A stretch of DNA of 64,000 nucleotides, from positions 62,001 to 126,000 of the forward strand of contig JAMLIB010000002.1 in NCBI GenBank assembly GCA_023954415.1, read 5' to 3'. Position numbers and translations under genes: made by a program. Under the pieces are notes generated by a model that was not told where the DNA came from, did no database searches, and was given only the letters and a program-made list of their open reading frames with translations. The number at the start of each line of letters is the position of its first letter. The stretch's first letter is position 1. Source of the stretch: Trueperaceae bacterium. Lineage in GTDB: Bacteria; Deinococcota; Deinococci; Deinococcales; Trueperaceae. This document shows positions 1-11,115 of the stretch, piece by piece.

Positions 1-2
1 GT

Positions 3-905
3 GGGGCTGTTCGTCGGCCTGATGGCACGAGCGTTGCCGGACCCACACCGCCAGCGTGGAAGGGGTTGAACAAGCCGCATCGGGCTGACCGGCGCTGGTC
101 ACTCTCGTGGAGCCCGGAGCAGATCTCTCAACGGTTGAAGCTCGATTTCCCTGATGATGAGACCATGCGGATCAGTCACGAGGCGATCTACCAAGCCCTG
201 TTCATCGAGGGTCGCGGCGCGCTCAAGCGGGAGCTGGTCGCGTGCCTGCGCGCCGGGCGAGCGTTACGGCGACCGCGAGAACGATCACGCAACAGGCCGC
301 AGGGGCATATCACTGCGGATGTGGTGATCTCCGAGCGGCCAGCGGAAGCATCTGATCGCGCCGTTCCCGGGCATTGGGAGGGAGACCTCCTCATCGGCAC
401 GGGCCGCTCCGCCATCGGCACCCTCGTGGAGCGCAAGAGCCGGTCCACGCTGTTGGTGCACCTACCGCGGCTGGAAGGCTGGGGTGAGAAGCCCGCGGTG
501 AAGAACGGGCCCGCCCTAGGCGGTTACGGCGCGGTCGCCATGACCGCAGCCCTAACCGCGTCGATCACGAAGTTGCCCGATCAGCTCCGTAAGACGCTCA
601 CCTGGGATCGCGGCAAGGAACTAACGGCGCACGCCCAGTTCACCCTGGCCACCGGCACGAAGGTGTACTTCGCCGACCCGCACTCACCCTGGCAAAGGGC
701 CACGAACGAGAACACCAACGGGCTGCTAAGGCAGTACTTTCCCAAAGGCACCGATCTATCGAGGTGGTCAGCGGAGGATCTGGAAGCCGTGGCCTTCACG
801 CTGAACAACCGCCCCCGAAAAGTCCTCAACTGGAGAACCCCTGCAGAGGTATTCAACGAGCAGCTACAATCACTCCAACAAGACGGTGTTGCAACGACCG
901 ATTGA
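3..905 (+). pseudogene. IS30-family transposase, 3' portion (cut by window edge)
   Basis: The frame is open to the left edge, so the gene starts outside the window. The visible part is the catalytic half of an IS30 transposase. It has the WSPEQI segment typical of the family just before the catalytic domain, and three acidic positions of the DDE triad in the contexts GHWEGDLLIG, TWDRGKEL and TNENTNGLL. It ends in the family-typical SLQQDGVATTD. No internal stop or frameshift is seen, so the visible part is intact. The right inverted repeat follows the stop codon directly. The element appears to have inserted into an IS481-type transposase gene, whose remainder begins at once downstream. Whether the complete gene is functional cannot be judged from this window. 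Confidence 0.9.
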
Positions 906-906
906 A
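887..906. repeat. Right terminal inverted repeat of the left IS30 copy
   Basis: The 20 bases TGTTGCAACGACCGATTGAA, read on the other strand, match TTCAGTCCGTCAGTGCAACA at 17279-17298 at 16 of 20 positions. The latter lies just before the start of another IS30 transposase. These are therefore the right end of one IS30 copy and the left end of a related copy. Confidence 0.7.
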
Positions 907-1290
907 CTCAGAGAGTACTTCGCCCGCGAGTTCCAGGAGGCCCTGGCACGAAACGCGATCAAGTTCAGGCCGGTCAGGCCGCGCTCGCCGCATCTCAACG
1001 GCAAGGTGGAGCGTTCCCAGCAGACCGACCTAAGGGAGTCCCGGCCCACGGTTGACCTGAGAACGCGAGACTTAGGCATGCAGCTTGAGTACTGGCAGTT
1101 CCACTACAACTGGCATCGGCCGCACGGCGCGCTGGGCGGCAAGACCCCGATCGATCGCTGCGCGAAGCCAAGCGACATCACACCACCACACGAGTACCTA
1201 GACCATCTCTACGATCCCTCTCAGGAACAACCCAGAATCAGGGACAGCGCCGCCGATACCACCGCCGGCAAATTGAAACGAACACTATGA
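901..1290 (+). pseudogene. IS481/IS3-type integrase fragment (C-terminal rve domain)
   Basis: Only the last 130 or so residues of an integrase-type transposase remain. The motif RSPHLNGKVERSQQTDL contains the catalytic glutamate region of the rve domain, and HYNWHRPHGALGGKTPIDR is the usual C-terminal signature. The readable homology begins where the IS30 element ends, with IELREYFAREF, so the N-terminal part was separated by the IS30 insertion or lost. The expected residues FWPTVDL read as SRPTVDL here, a further sign of decay. It should be inactive. Confidence 0.85.
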
Positions 1291-1456
1291 GTTCCACACG
1301 TAAACGGTCCTCGATACCCGGCACATACCGCCTTGTGCAATAAGAGACGCGCCAGCTCAGGGGGGTCCGCTCCGGTACAATGCCTTCCATGCAGGGGAGT
1401 GAGTGGGTGCGCAGAAGCAATACTCGGCCGGCGCGAACGGCCGAGTGAGCTAACGA
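1291..1456 (+). promoter_or_regulatory. Intergenic leader of the restriction island, with possible -10 box
   Basis: This stretch separates the IS debris from the helicase gene. TACAAT at 1376-1381 fits a sigma-70 -10 hexamer. No convincing -35 hexamer lies 17 bp upstream, and the distance to the ATG at 1457 is about 75 bases. It is the only visible candidate promoter for the helicase-DUF4391-mod operon; part of the stretch may still be insertion-sequence end. Confidence 0.3.
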
Positions 1457-4400
1457 ATGCGCATCATTGACAACGTCAACGCGTTCCTAGGTGACGACCT
1501 CAAGGGTGCGATCAAGCCCGGTTCGCAACTGCGCATTGCGGCGGGCACATTCTCGATCTTCGCCTTCGAGGCGCTGAAGCGCGAGTTGCAATCTATCAAG
1601 GAGCTGGAGTTCATCTTCACTGCACCGTCGTTCACGGCGACGACTGCTACAGACAAGCCCGCACCTGAGAAGCGGCAGTTCTTCATCCCGAACCACAAGA
1701 ACCAGGGCGTCGCTCTGTACGGCTCGGAGTTCGAGATCCGCCTGCGAAACAAGCTCACCCAACGCGCCATCGCTCGCGAGTGCGCCGACTGGGTGCGGCA
1801 GAAGGCAACGTTTCGCTCCAACCGCACCGGCGCGCCGATGCAACCGGTCGCGACAGTAGATGAGCATGCTGCCTACTTTCCTATCCAGGGTTTTACAACG
1901 TCCGATCTTGGTTACGAGCGTGGACCAGCGGTGTCGAACTACGTCACGAAGTTCGAGGGCGCCGCGGAGACGCGGCAGTTCGTACAGCTCTTCGACCAGA
2001 TCTGGCACAATGCCGAGCAGCTCGAGGATGTCACGCAGGCGGTCTACGACCACATCGCTAGTGTCTACGCCGAGAACTCACCACAGCGGGTCTACTTCCT
2101 GATTCTCTACAACCTATTCTCCGAGTTCCTCGACGACATCAGTGAGGACGTGCTGCCGAACGATCTAACCGGATACCAAGACACGGCAATCTGGCATTCT
2201 CTATACAGCTTCCAGAAGGACGCCGCGACGGGCGTCATCAACAAGCTGGAGACCTACAACGGCTGTATCCTGGCCGATAGCGTCGGCCTTGGAAAGACGT
2301 TCACAGCTCTGGCGGTGATCAAGTACTACGAGCTCCGCAATAAGTCCGTGCTTGTCCTCACGCCCAAGAAGCTGGCTGAAAATTGGACCAACTACAACGC
2401 GAACCTGACAACAAACATCTTCGCGAAGGACCGATTCAACTACGACGTGCTTGCTCACACGGACCTTACGCGGGACTCCGGCGAGTCGCTCGGTATCCCA
2501 CTCGAGCGCGTGAACTGGGGCAACTACGACTTGGTCGTAATCGACGAGTCACACAATTTCCGCAACGCCGACTTCGCGGAGGAACGCGAGACGCGTTACC
2601 AGCGCCTCATGCGCCAGGTCATAAGGGAAGGCGTCAAGACGAAGGTTCTGATGCTCTCTGCTACACCAGTCAATAACCGATTCAACGACCTCCGCAACCA
2701 GCTCGCGCTTGCCTACGAAGGCGAGTCGGCCCAACTCGCCGCAAAGCTAAACCTCTCGTCCAGCGTAGAGGTAGTTTTCAGACAAGCGCAGCGAGCCTTC
2801 AACGAATGGTCCGATCTACCGCCGGCAGAACGCACACCAGAAGCCATCCTCGCTCTCCTCGACTTCGACTTCTTCGAATTACTCGATTCCGTGACGATCG
2901 CCCGCTCCCGCAAACACATCCAGGCCTTCTACGACACGACCGACATGGGCGCCTTCCCGGAAAGGCTCAAGCCCATCTCCGTCCGGCCACCCCTAACGGA
3001 CATCGCTAACGCCCCGTCATTCAATGCCATCTTCCACGAACTCGAATCTCTCTCGCTGGCCGTTTACGCACCGTTGGCGTACGTGTTTCCAAGCAGGTTG
3101 GACAAGTACGAGGATCGCTATGGCAACGCGGGCACGGCTAGAAACCGGCTCGGCGGCGTTATTGGCAATCTCGGTGCGGCGAGTAGAGAAAAAGGCATTC
3201 AGAAGCTTATGACCGTAAACCTTCTCAAGCGCCTTGAATCGAGTGTTGAGGCTTTCCGGCTCACGCTTCAGCGCCTTGAGTCCACAGTACAAGAAGCGCT
3301 TGATGCTGTCGGCGATCCTGCAGCAACCGTCAAGGACCTTTCGACGGCGTTCGGCGACCTTGATGCGGATGACGACGATTTCGACTTACCGACCAGCGCA
3401 ACAGTCGGCAAGAAGGTGCAAGTAGATCTGGCTGATATTGACGTAGAGTCTTGGCGCCGCGATCTCGAGCTGGACATTAGCATCATCGCTGACCTGCTTG
3501 CAGCGATCGCCGGGGTCACCGCCAAGCATGACCTGAAGTTGCGTGCGCTAGAAGAGCGAATAGAGGCGAAGCTCGCCAACCCGATCAATCCCGGAAACCA
3601 CAAGATCCTGGTCTTCACGGCCTTCACGGATACTGCCGACTATCTGTACCGAGAATTGGCGCCGTGGCTATCTCTCAAGGGTTTCCACACTGCCCTTGTA
3701 ACCGGCACAGGTAACCCCAAGACGACTCTCGGCAAGGGTTACAGCTTCCAGCAGACACTGACGCTGTTCTCTCCGCGCTCGAAGCAACGACATCTAACGA
3801 TGCGGAACGAGACAGCCGAGATCGACGTACTGATCGGCACCGACTGCATTAGCGAAGGGCAGAATCTCCAGGACTGCGACTACCTGATCAACTACGACAT
3901 CCACTGGAACCCGGTCCGCATCATCCAACGCTTTGGTCGCATCGACCGAATCGGGTCGACGAACGAGCGCATCCAGCTTGTGAACTTCTGGCCCGACATC
4001 ACTCTCGATGAGTACATCAACCTGAAGGAGCGCGTCGAGAACCGCATGGTCATCGCCGACCTGGCCGCGACGGCCGACGACAACGTACTCACGCAGGAAG
4101 CTAGTGACGCCGCCTTCCGCAGGGAGCAACTCCGTCGACTCCAGGAGGAGGTAATCGAGCTGGAGGATGTGCGCACCGGCATCAGCATCACCGACCTCGG
4201 CCTGAATGACTTCCGCATGGACCTGCTCAGCTACATTAAGGATGACCCAACTATCGCAACCTCGCCGAAGGGTATCCACGCGGTCGTACCAGCCCAGCCG
4301 GAAAAAGGGCTCAAGCCCGGGGCGCTTTTCGCCCTCCGGAACAGCAAGGCCGACGAGATGCTCAACCGCGGCAACCGCCTCCACCCGTACTACCTCGTCT

Positions 4401-4729
4401 ACCTCGACACCGAGGGCAAGGTGATCGCCGACCACACTGAGGCAAAGTACCTACTTGACCTGATCCGGTCAGGGTGCCGAAACCGTGACGAACCCGCCTG
4501 GGATGTCTGTCGTGTCTTCAATGCCGCCACCCTTGATGGCGTCGAGATGGGCCAGTACAGTAGGCTACTGACAGAGGCGATCCGCTCGATGATCGACGTG
4601 ACTGAGGAACGCGACCTCGACAGCCTCTTCAGTCCCGGTCACACCACAGCACTGCGGCAGACCATCTCCGGCCTCGACGACTTCGAACTGATCGCCTTTC
4701 TTGCCATCGTCGAGGAGCCCGCAACGTGA
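1457..4729 (+). CDS. Phospholipase-D-like / SNF2-type helicase of a restriction island
   Basis: A 1090-residue two-part enzyme. The first 200 or so residues resemble the phospholipase-D-like module found in front of SNF2 helicases in defence islands; this assignment rests on overall resemblance, and I do not see a clear HKD motif. The helicase core is clear: Walker A ADSVGLGKT near residue 275, DESH box near 362, LSATPVNNR near 400, then a long helical insertion, and finally IGTDCISEGQNLQ and IIQRFGRIDRIGS around 795-835, motifs V and VI of superfamily 2. Its stop overlaps the GTG of the DUF4391 gene by 4 bp, so the two are translationally coupled. In related loci such helicases accompany type III Mod/Res genes. 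The role, remodelling or translocating on invading DNA, is inferred. Confidence 0.85.
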   Translation: MRIIDNVNAFLGDDLKGAIKPGSQLRIAAGTFSIFAFEALKRELQSIKELEFIFTAPSFTATTATDKPAPEKRQFFIPNHKNQGVALYGSEFEIRLRNKLTQRAIARECADWVRQKATFRSNRTGAPMQPVATVDEHAAYFPIQGFTTSDLGYERGPAVSNYVTKFEGAAETRQFVQLFDQIWHNAEQLEDVTQAVYDHIASVYAENSPQRVYFLILYNLFSEFLDDISEDVLPNDLTGYQDTAIWHSLYSFQKDAATGVINKLETYNGCILADSVGLGKTFTALAVIKYYELRNKSVLVLTPKKLAENWTNYNANLTTNIFAKDRFNYDVLAHTDLTRDSGESLGIPLERVNWGNYDLVVIDESHNFRNADFAEERETRYQRLMRQVIREGVKTKVLMLSATPVNNRFNDLRNQLALAYEGESAQLAAKLNLSSSVEVVFRQAQRAFNEWSDLPPAERTPEAILALLDFDFFELLDSVTIARSRKHIQAFYDTTDMGAFPERLKPISVRPPLTDIANAPSFNAIFHELESLSLAVYAPLAYVFPSRLDKYEDRYGNAGTARNRLGGVIGNLGAASREKGIQKLMTVNLLKRLESSVEAFRLTLQRLESTVQEALDAVGDPAATVKDLSTAFGDLDADDDDFDLPTSATVGKKVQVDLADIDVESWRRDLELDISIIADLLAAIAGVTAKHDLKLRALEERIEAKLANPINPGNHKILVFTAFTDTADYLYRELAPWLSLKGFHTALVTGTGNPKTTLGKGYSFQQTLTLFSPRSKQRHLTMRNETAEIDVLIGTDCISEGQNLQDCDYLINYDIHWNPVRIIQRFGRIDRIGSTNERIQLVNFWPDITLDEYINLKERVENRMVIADLAATADDNVLTQEASDAAFRREQLRRLQEEVIELEDVRTGISITDLGLNDFRMDLLSYIKDDPTIATSPKGIHAVVPAQPEKGLKPGALFALRNSKADEMLNRGNRLHPYYLVYLDTEGKVIADHTEAKYLLDLIRSGCRNRDEPAWDVCRVFNAATLDGVEMGQYSRLLTEAIRSMIDVTEERDLDSLFSPGHTTALRQTISGLDDFELIAFLAIVEEPAT

Positions 4730-5391
4730 AGGATGTGCTGTTTCGCTGGCCACAGAACGCGGCGTTCGGGAGGTCTGTGCCGAAGACTAAGTTCTACGAA
4801 CACGGGAGCGTCCGCACCGGGCTTCGGGAGAAGTTTGTCGACGAAATCCAGCGCATCACCTGGGCCTACAAGCTTGCGGAGGGGACAATCCGGCTCAAGG
4901 GCTCGGAAGTGGTGCCGGAGATCCAGGTCTTCACTATCGAGGCGAAGGGCGCAAACGTGGGCGACGAAGTGCTCGCCTCCATTGACCGCGCAGTGCACTT
5001 CCCGATTATCTTCGAGGTCGTCAGCGCCGTCGAGCACACCTCCCACGTGCGAATGACCGCAGCGCAAAAACTGCTCGGCGGCGCAGCGCCGAAGGTCGGC
5101 GCATACTTCACGACCGCGTGGCTTCCTACCGACACGCCGCGCTCCCCGCTGCCGGCCGCGACCGACCTCCTTGCGCTGTACGAAACGCTGCTTGCCTCCC
5201 TCATGCCGGTGGCAAAACGTCCAGGGGAGTCAGTGTCCGAGGCCACCGATAGAATGGGGAGGATGCGCAAGCTCGAACGCGAAATTGCCGCACTAGAGCG
5301 GAAACTCCGCACCGAACCGCAATTCAACCGCAAGGTTGAGCTGCAACGCTCGTTGAAGGAACGCCGGGCCGCGCTTGCGGAGTTGGTCTGA
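4726..5391 (+). CDS. DUF4391-family protein
   Basis: A 221-residue protein beginning at a GTG that overlaps the helicase stop. The segment FRWPQNAAFGRSVPKTKFYEH and the following basic, mixed alpha/beta body match the DUF4391 family, whose molecular function I do not know. The C-terminal 60 residues are highly charged and heptad-like (RKLEREIAALERKL, ELQRSLKERRAAL), suggesting a coiled coil that could bind a partner. DUF4391 genes are typically found between a PLD/SNF2-type helicase and an adenine methyltransferase, exactly the arrangement here. An adaptor or DNA-binding role within the restriction complex is inference only. Confidence 0.8.
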   Translation: MKDVLFRWPQNAAFGRSVPKTKFYEHGSVRTGLREKFVDEIQRITWAYKLAEGTIRLKGSEVVPEIQVFTIEAKGANVGDEVLASIDRAVHFPIIFEVVSAVEHTSHVRMTAAQKLLGGAAPKVGAYFTTAWLPTDTPRSPLPAATDLLALYETLLASLMPVAKRPGESVSEATDRMGRMRKLEREIAALERKLRTEPQFNRKVELQRSLKERRAALAELV

Positions 5392-5412
5392 GCGAAGTGC
5401 ACGACGAGGAGC

Positions 5413-7319
<1,907 letters not shown>

Positions 7320-7323
<4 letters not shown>

Positions 7324-9320
7324 TGGAGAAGCGCGCGCTGAACTCGCCAGATCTGTCGGCTCGCAATGTCGAACGCATCGCGGAACTGTTCCCGCAGGTC
7401 ATCACCGAGTCGCGAGACACGGAGGGCAACGTGACTCTCGCCGTTGACTTCGACCTGCTTCGCCAGGAACTCTCCAACCATGTTGTCGAAGGACCGCAGG
7501 AGCGCTACCAACTCGACTGGCCCGGCAAGCGCGCCGCCGCCTTCGCTGCCAATGCACCCATCGCCAAGACCCTGCGCCCCGTTCGCAAGGAATCGGTGGA
7601 CTTTGACACTACGAAGAACCTCTTCATCGAGGGAGACAACCTGGAGGCCCTCAAGCTCCTTCAGGAGTCGTATCTCGGCAAGGTCAAACTAGTCTACATA
7701 GACCCGCCCTATAACACGGGGAACGACTTCGTCTACAACGACGACTTCGCTGAGTCCAGCGCCGAGTACCTCGCCCGCTCGGGTCAGAAGTCAGAGACGG
7801 GTGATCGCCTCGTTGCCAACACCGAAGCCAACGGCCGCTTCCACTCCGACTGGCTGAGCATGATATACCCGCGGCTCAAGCTGGCCAGGAACTTACTGAC
7901 CGACGACGGTGTGCTTGTTGTGTCGATCGACGAAAACGAGCACGCAAGTCTCGTCCGCTTGGGTGAGGAGGTGCTCGGCGACACGTCGTACGTCGGAGAA
8001 ATCGTGCTGAAGAACAGCAGCAAGAACGATCAGGCGTACGTCTCGATCCAGCATGAGTACATCGTCTTCTTCGTGAGGAACCGGCAGGCCAACGCTGGCG
8101 ACTGGGTTGAGAAGAAGGAAGGGCTCGAAAGGATCTATGCCGCGTTCGACGGGTTCCGAAGAAAATACGGTGACGATTGGGCAGCTATCAACGCCGCGGC
8201 AAAGGCGTGGTACAATCAGTTCCCTGCGAACGACCCGGTAGCGGCGAGCAAACACTACGACTGCATGGATGCCCGTGGTGTCTATTTCGGCAGCGATATT
8301 TCAGGGCCCAACGATGGTCAGTATGTTTACGATGTGGCCCATCCCGTCACTGGTGAGCCGTGCAAGCGGCCTTCGCGTGGGTGGGTGTTCCCCGAGCCGT
8401 CGATGCTGGCCAAGATCGCTGATGGGCGCGTACATTTCGGGCCGGATCACACGACCGTGCCGAAAATCAAGACCTACCTGCGAGAGACGGAGCACCAGAG
8501 TCTCACGAGTGTCCGTTACGTCGACGGCCGCGCGGCCTCGAAGCGGCTCGCAGCGTTGTTCGGCGAGAAGGTCTTCACGAACCCGAAGGACGAGTACCTG
8601 CTCCGGGACATCTATCGCGCAGTCGGCGTGTCTGGTGATGACATCGTGCTCGACATGTTCGCGGGTTCCGGGTCGGCGATGCAGGCCGTCCTCGAACTCA
8701 ACAGTACTGAGTCGATGTCATGCCGCTTCATCGGAATCCAGGTCGCCGAGGACTTGAACGAGTCTCTCAAGACGGCGAAGGGGGCCGCGAAGCAGATCAT
8801 CACGAACGCGATCCGGCACCTCATGCGCCTCGGGCGTCCGGCGACTGTTGCTGAGATCACGAAGCAGCGAATACGACTTGTCCATAACCAACTCGCTGGC
8901 AACCTGCTTGTCGATAACGGTTTCCGCGTGCTGAGGGTCGATACATCAAACCTGGCGGACACGCTTGCCTCTCCCGACGTTCTGACGCAGGGTATGTTGG
9001 TCAATGCCGTCGACAGCGTTAAGCGAGATCGCTCTGACGAAGATCTGCTTTTCCAGGTGCTCCTCGACTGGGGCCTCGACCTGTCGGAACCCATCGAGGT
9101 TGAGGAGAAGACTGGTTGCCGGGTCCTGACGGTTGCCGACGACGCGCTCATCGCCTGCTTCGCCAACGAGGTAACCGACGATGTCGTGCAGGCTATCGCG
9201 GCTCGCCATCCGCTCCGCGCCGTTTTCTTGGACTCCAGTTTCGCTAACGACGCAGCACGCATCAACGCCGAGCAGACCTTCCGCGAAGTGTCACCCGAGA
9301 CCGAAGTGCGCACGATCTGA
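7320..9320 (+). CDS. Second type III Mod DNA adenine methyltransferase
   Basis: A 666-residue paralogue of the preceding Mod. The first 200 or so residues are nearly the same in both, including the ERYQLDWPGKRAAAFAANAP block. DPPYNTG is at 128-134 and FAGSGSAM at about 447. The C-terminus (TVADDALIACF to SPETEVRTI) matches the in-frame C-terminus of mod1. The central region (about residues 210-430) is unlike that of mod1 and should be the target-recognition domain, so the two enzymes probably read different DNA sites. No GA tract is present and the frame is intact. The GTG at 7320 and ATG at 7323 repeat the double-start arrangement of mod1. The start overlaps the stop of mod1's out-of-frame reading. 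Confidence 0.92.
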
Positions 9321-9332
9321 GGTTGGCCGCCC

Positions 9333-10985
9333 ATGACTCCTGCTGAACTCACGGCGTTGCTCGACCGACTCATCGCCGGTTGGGAGAACGAGGTCGTCGA
9401 GTTCAAGACTACCAGCAACCAGTACTCGGCCGACAAGACGGGCGAGTACGTGTCGGCGATGGCGAACGAGGCGAACCTGCGGGGGCTCGCGACGGCTTGG
9501 ATGGTGTTCGGCATCAACAACCAGCGCAACGTGGTCGGCACCGCGCACCTGCCGACACCACAGAGCCGGCAGTCGCTGAAGCATCACGTGCAGCAGTCCA
9601 TCGACCAGGGGCTCACCATCCGCGAGATCTACGAGGCCGACTATCTGGGAAAGCGAGTCGTGATTGCGGAGATTCCGGCCGCCCCGGCAGGAATTCCGAT
9701 CTCTTGGAAGGGCGACTACCGCGCCCGCGTGGGCGAGAGTCTGGCCCCGCTGTCGCTCGACAAGCTCGACCAGATTCGCAATCAGACCATCGGTGCCGAC
9801 TGGACCGCGGTCGTCGTCAAGGGTGCCGCGATCGCCGACCTGGATCCCGCTGCCATCGCGCGAGCCCGGCAAGGGTTCGCGGAGCGGCATGCCGCACGCA
9901 TCCCCGCCGTCGACATCGCAGCCTGGGACGATGCGACGTTTCTCGCCCGAGCGCGGCTCACGCGCAACGGTGGCATCACGCGCGCGGCGATGCTGCTGCT
10001 CGGGTCAGACACGTCGACTCACCTCCTGACCCCGCACCTCGCGCAACTCACATGGAAGCTCGTGGGCGAACAGCAGGCGTACGAGCACTTCCACCTGCCG
10101 TTCCTGCTCACCGCCAGCGAACTGGCCAGCCGCATCCGCAACGTACGCATCCGGCTGTTACCGCCGAACCAACTGATCTACCGCGAGATCCAGAAGTACG
10201 ACGAGCGCAGCATTCTGGAGGCGCTCTACAACGCCATCGCCCACCAGGACTACGCGCGCCATGGGCGCATCGTCGTGACCGAGTACGTCGACCGCCTGGA
10301 GTTCGTCAGCATCGGCGACTTCTACGACGGTACGCCCGACGAGTACCGGCTCGGGCACCGCACGCCGGGCCGGTACCGCAATCCGTTTCTCGTCGCAGCA
10401 ATGCACGAGTTGCACCTGATTGACCAGCTCGGGTATGGCATCCGCCGAATGGTCGAAGACCAGGTCCGGCGGTTCCTACCGCTGCCGGACTACGACCTGT
10501 CGCGAACCGGCGAGGTGAAGCTGGCGCTGCCCGGTGCGGTGATCGACGAAGCGTACTCGCGCCTGCTCATGGTGCGCACCGACCTGCCGATCGAGGACGT
10601 GCTGGCGCTTGACCGAGTACAGAAGGGGTTGCCGGTGACCGGGGAGGCGAGCGCTCGGCTACGCAAGTCGAAACTGATTGAGGGTCGCGGCCACGGTGTG
10701 CACGTGAACGCCGACATCGCCGCGATCACGGGCAAGAAGGCCGAGTACATCCGCACCCGCGCGCAGGACGACGCCCACTACGCCCGTCTGGTGATCGACT
10801 ACCTCACACAGTACGGTGGGGCGTCCCGCAAAGAGATTGACGACTTGCTAGGCAAGTACCTGCCCGGCGCTCTCAACGCAAAGCAGCAGAGGTCGAAGGT
10901 CACGAACCTGCTCACCCGCATGCGCACGGACGGGGCAATCCGCAATGCCGGAACGCAACAGAAGCCGAGATGGGAGCTTGTTTAG
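9333..10985 (+). CDS. Schlafen/AlbA_2-domain ATP-binding protein
   Basis: A 550-residue protein of the RecG-like putative transcriptional regulator type (COG2865). The N-terminus (ENEVVEFKTTSNQYSADKTGEYVSAMANEAN, read around residues 17-50) is the divergent AAA-4/AlbA_2 Schlafen core. The middle (LYNAIAHQDYARHGRIVV, near residue 300) resembles a GHKL-type ATPase segment. The last 70 residues look like winged helix (YGGASRKEIDDLLGKYL). It lies 12 bp after mod2 and before res, so it is probably co-transcribed with the methyltransferases. AlbA/Schlafen domains in related proteins bind or cut nucleic acid. Here it could be a regulator or an accessory effector; the sequence does not decide. Confidence 0.8.
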   Translation: MTPAELTALLDRLIAGWENEVVEFKTTSNQYSADKTGEYVSAMANEANLRGLATAWMVFGINNQRNVVGTAHLPTPQSRQSLKHHVQQSIDQGLTIREIYEADYLGKRVVIAEIPAAPAGIPISWKGDYRARVGESLAPLSLDKLDQIRNQTIGADWTAVVVKGAAIADLDPAAIARARQGFAERHAARIPAVDIAAWDDATFLARARLTRNGGITRAAMLLLGSDTSTHLLTPHLAQLTWKLVGEQQAYEHFHLPFLLTASELASRIRNVRIRLLPPNQLIYREIQKYDERSILEALYNAIAHQDYARHGRIVVTEYVDRLEFVSIGDFYDGTPDEYRLGHRTPGRYRNPFLVAAMHELHLIDQLGYGIRRMVEDQVRRFLPLPDYDLSRTGEVKLALPGAVIDEAYSRLLMVRTDLPIEDVLALDRVQKGLPVTGEASARLRKSKLIEGRGHGVHVNADIAAITGKKAEYIRTRAQDDAHYARLVIDYLTQYGGASRKEIDDLLGKYLPGALNAKQQRSKVTNLLTRMRTDGAIRNAGTQQKPRWELV

Positions 10986-11115
10986 GCATGGGTGGAAACG
11001 GGTTCACGAAAACAAGCCGTAAGCAAACAAGCTTGGCGAGATTGCTGGCCAGAGGCCTGTCATCTTGTCTAGAACCGGCGCATGACGTTGCCGCTCGCAG
11101 AAGGACTACCACCGC

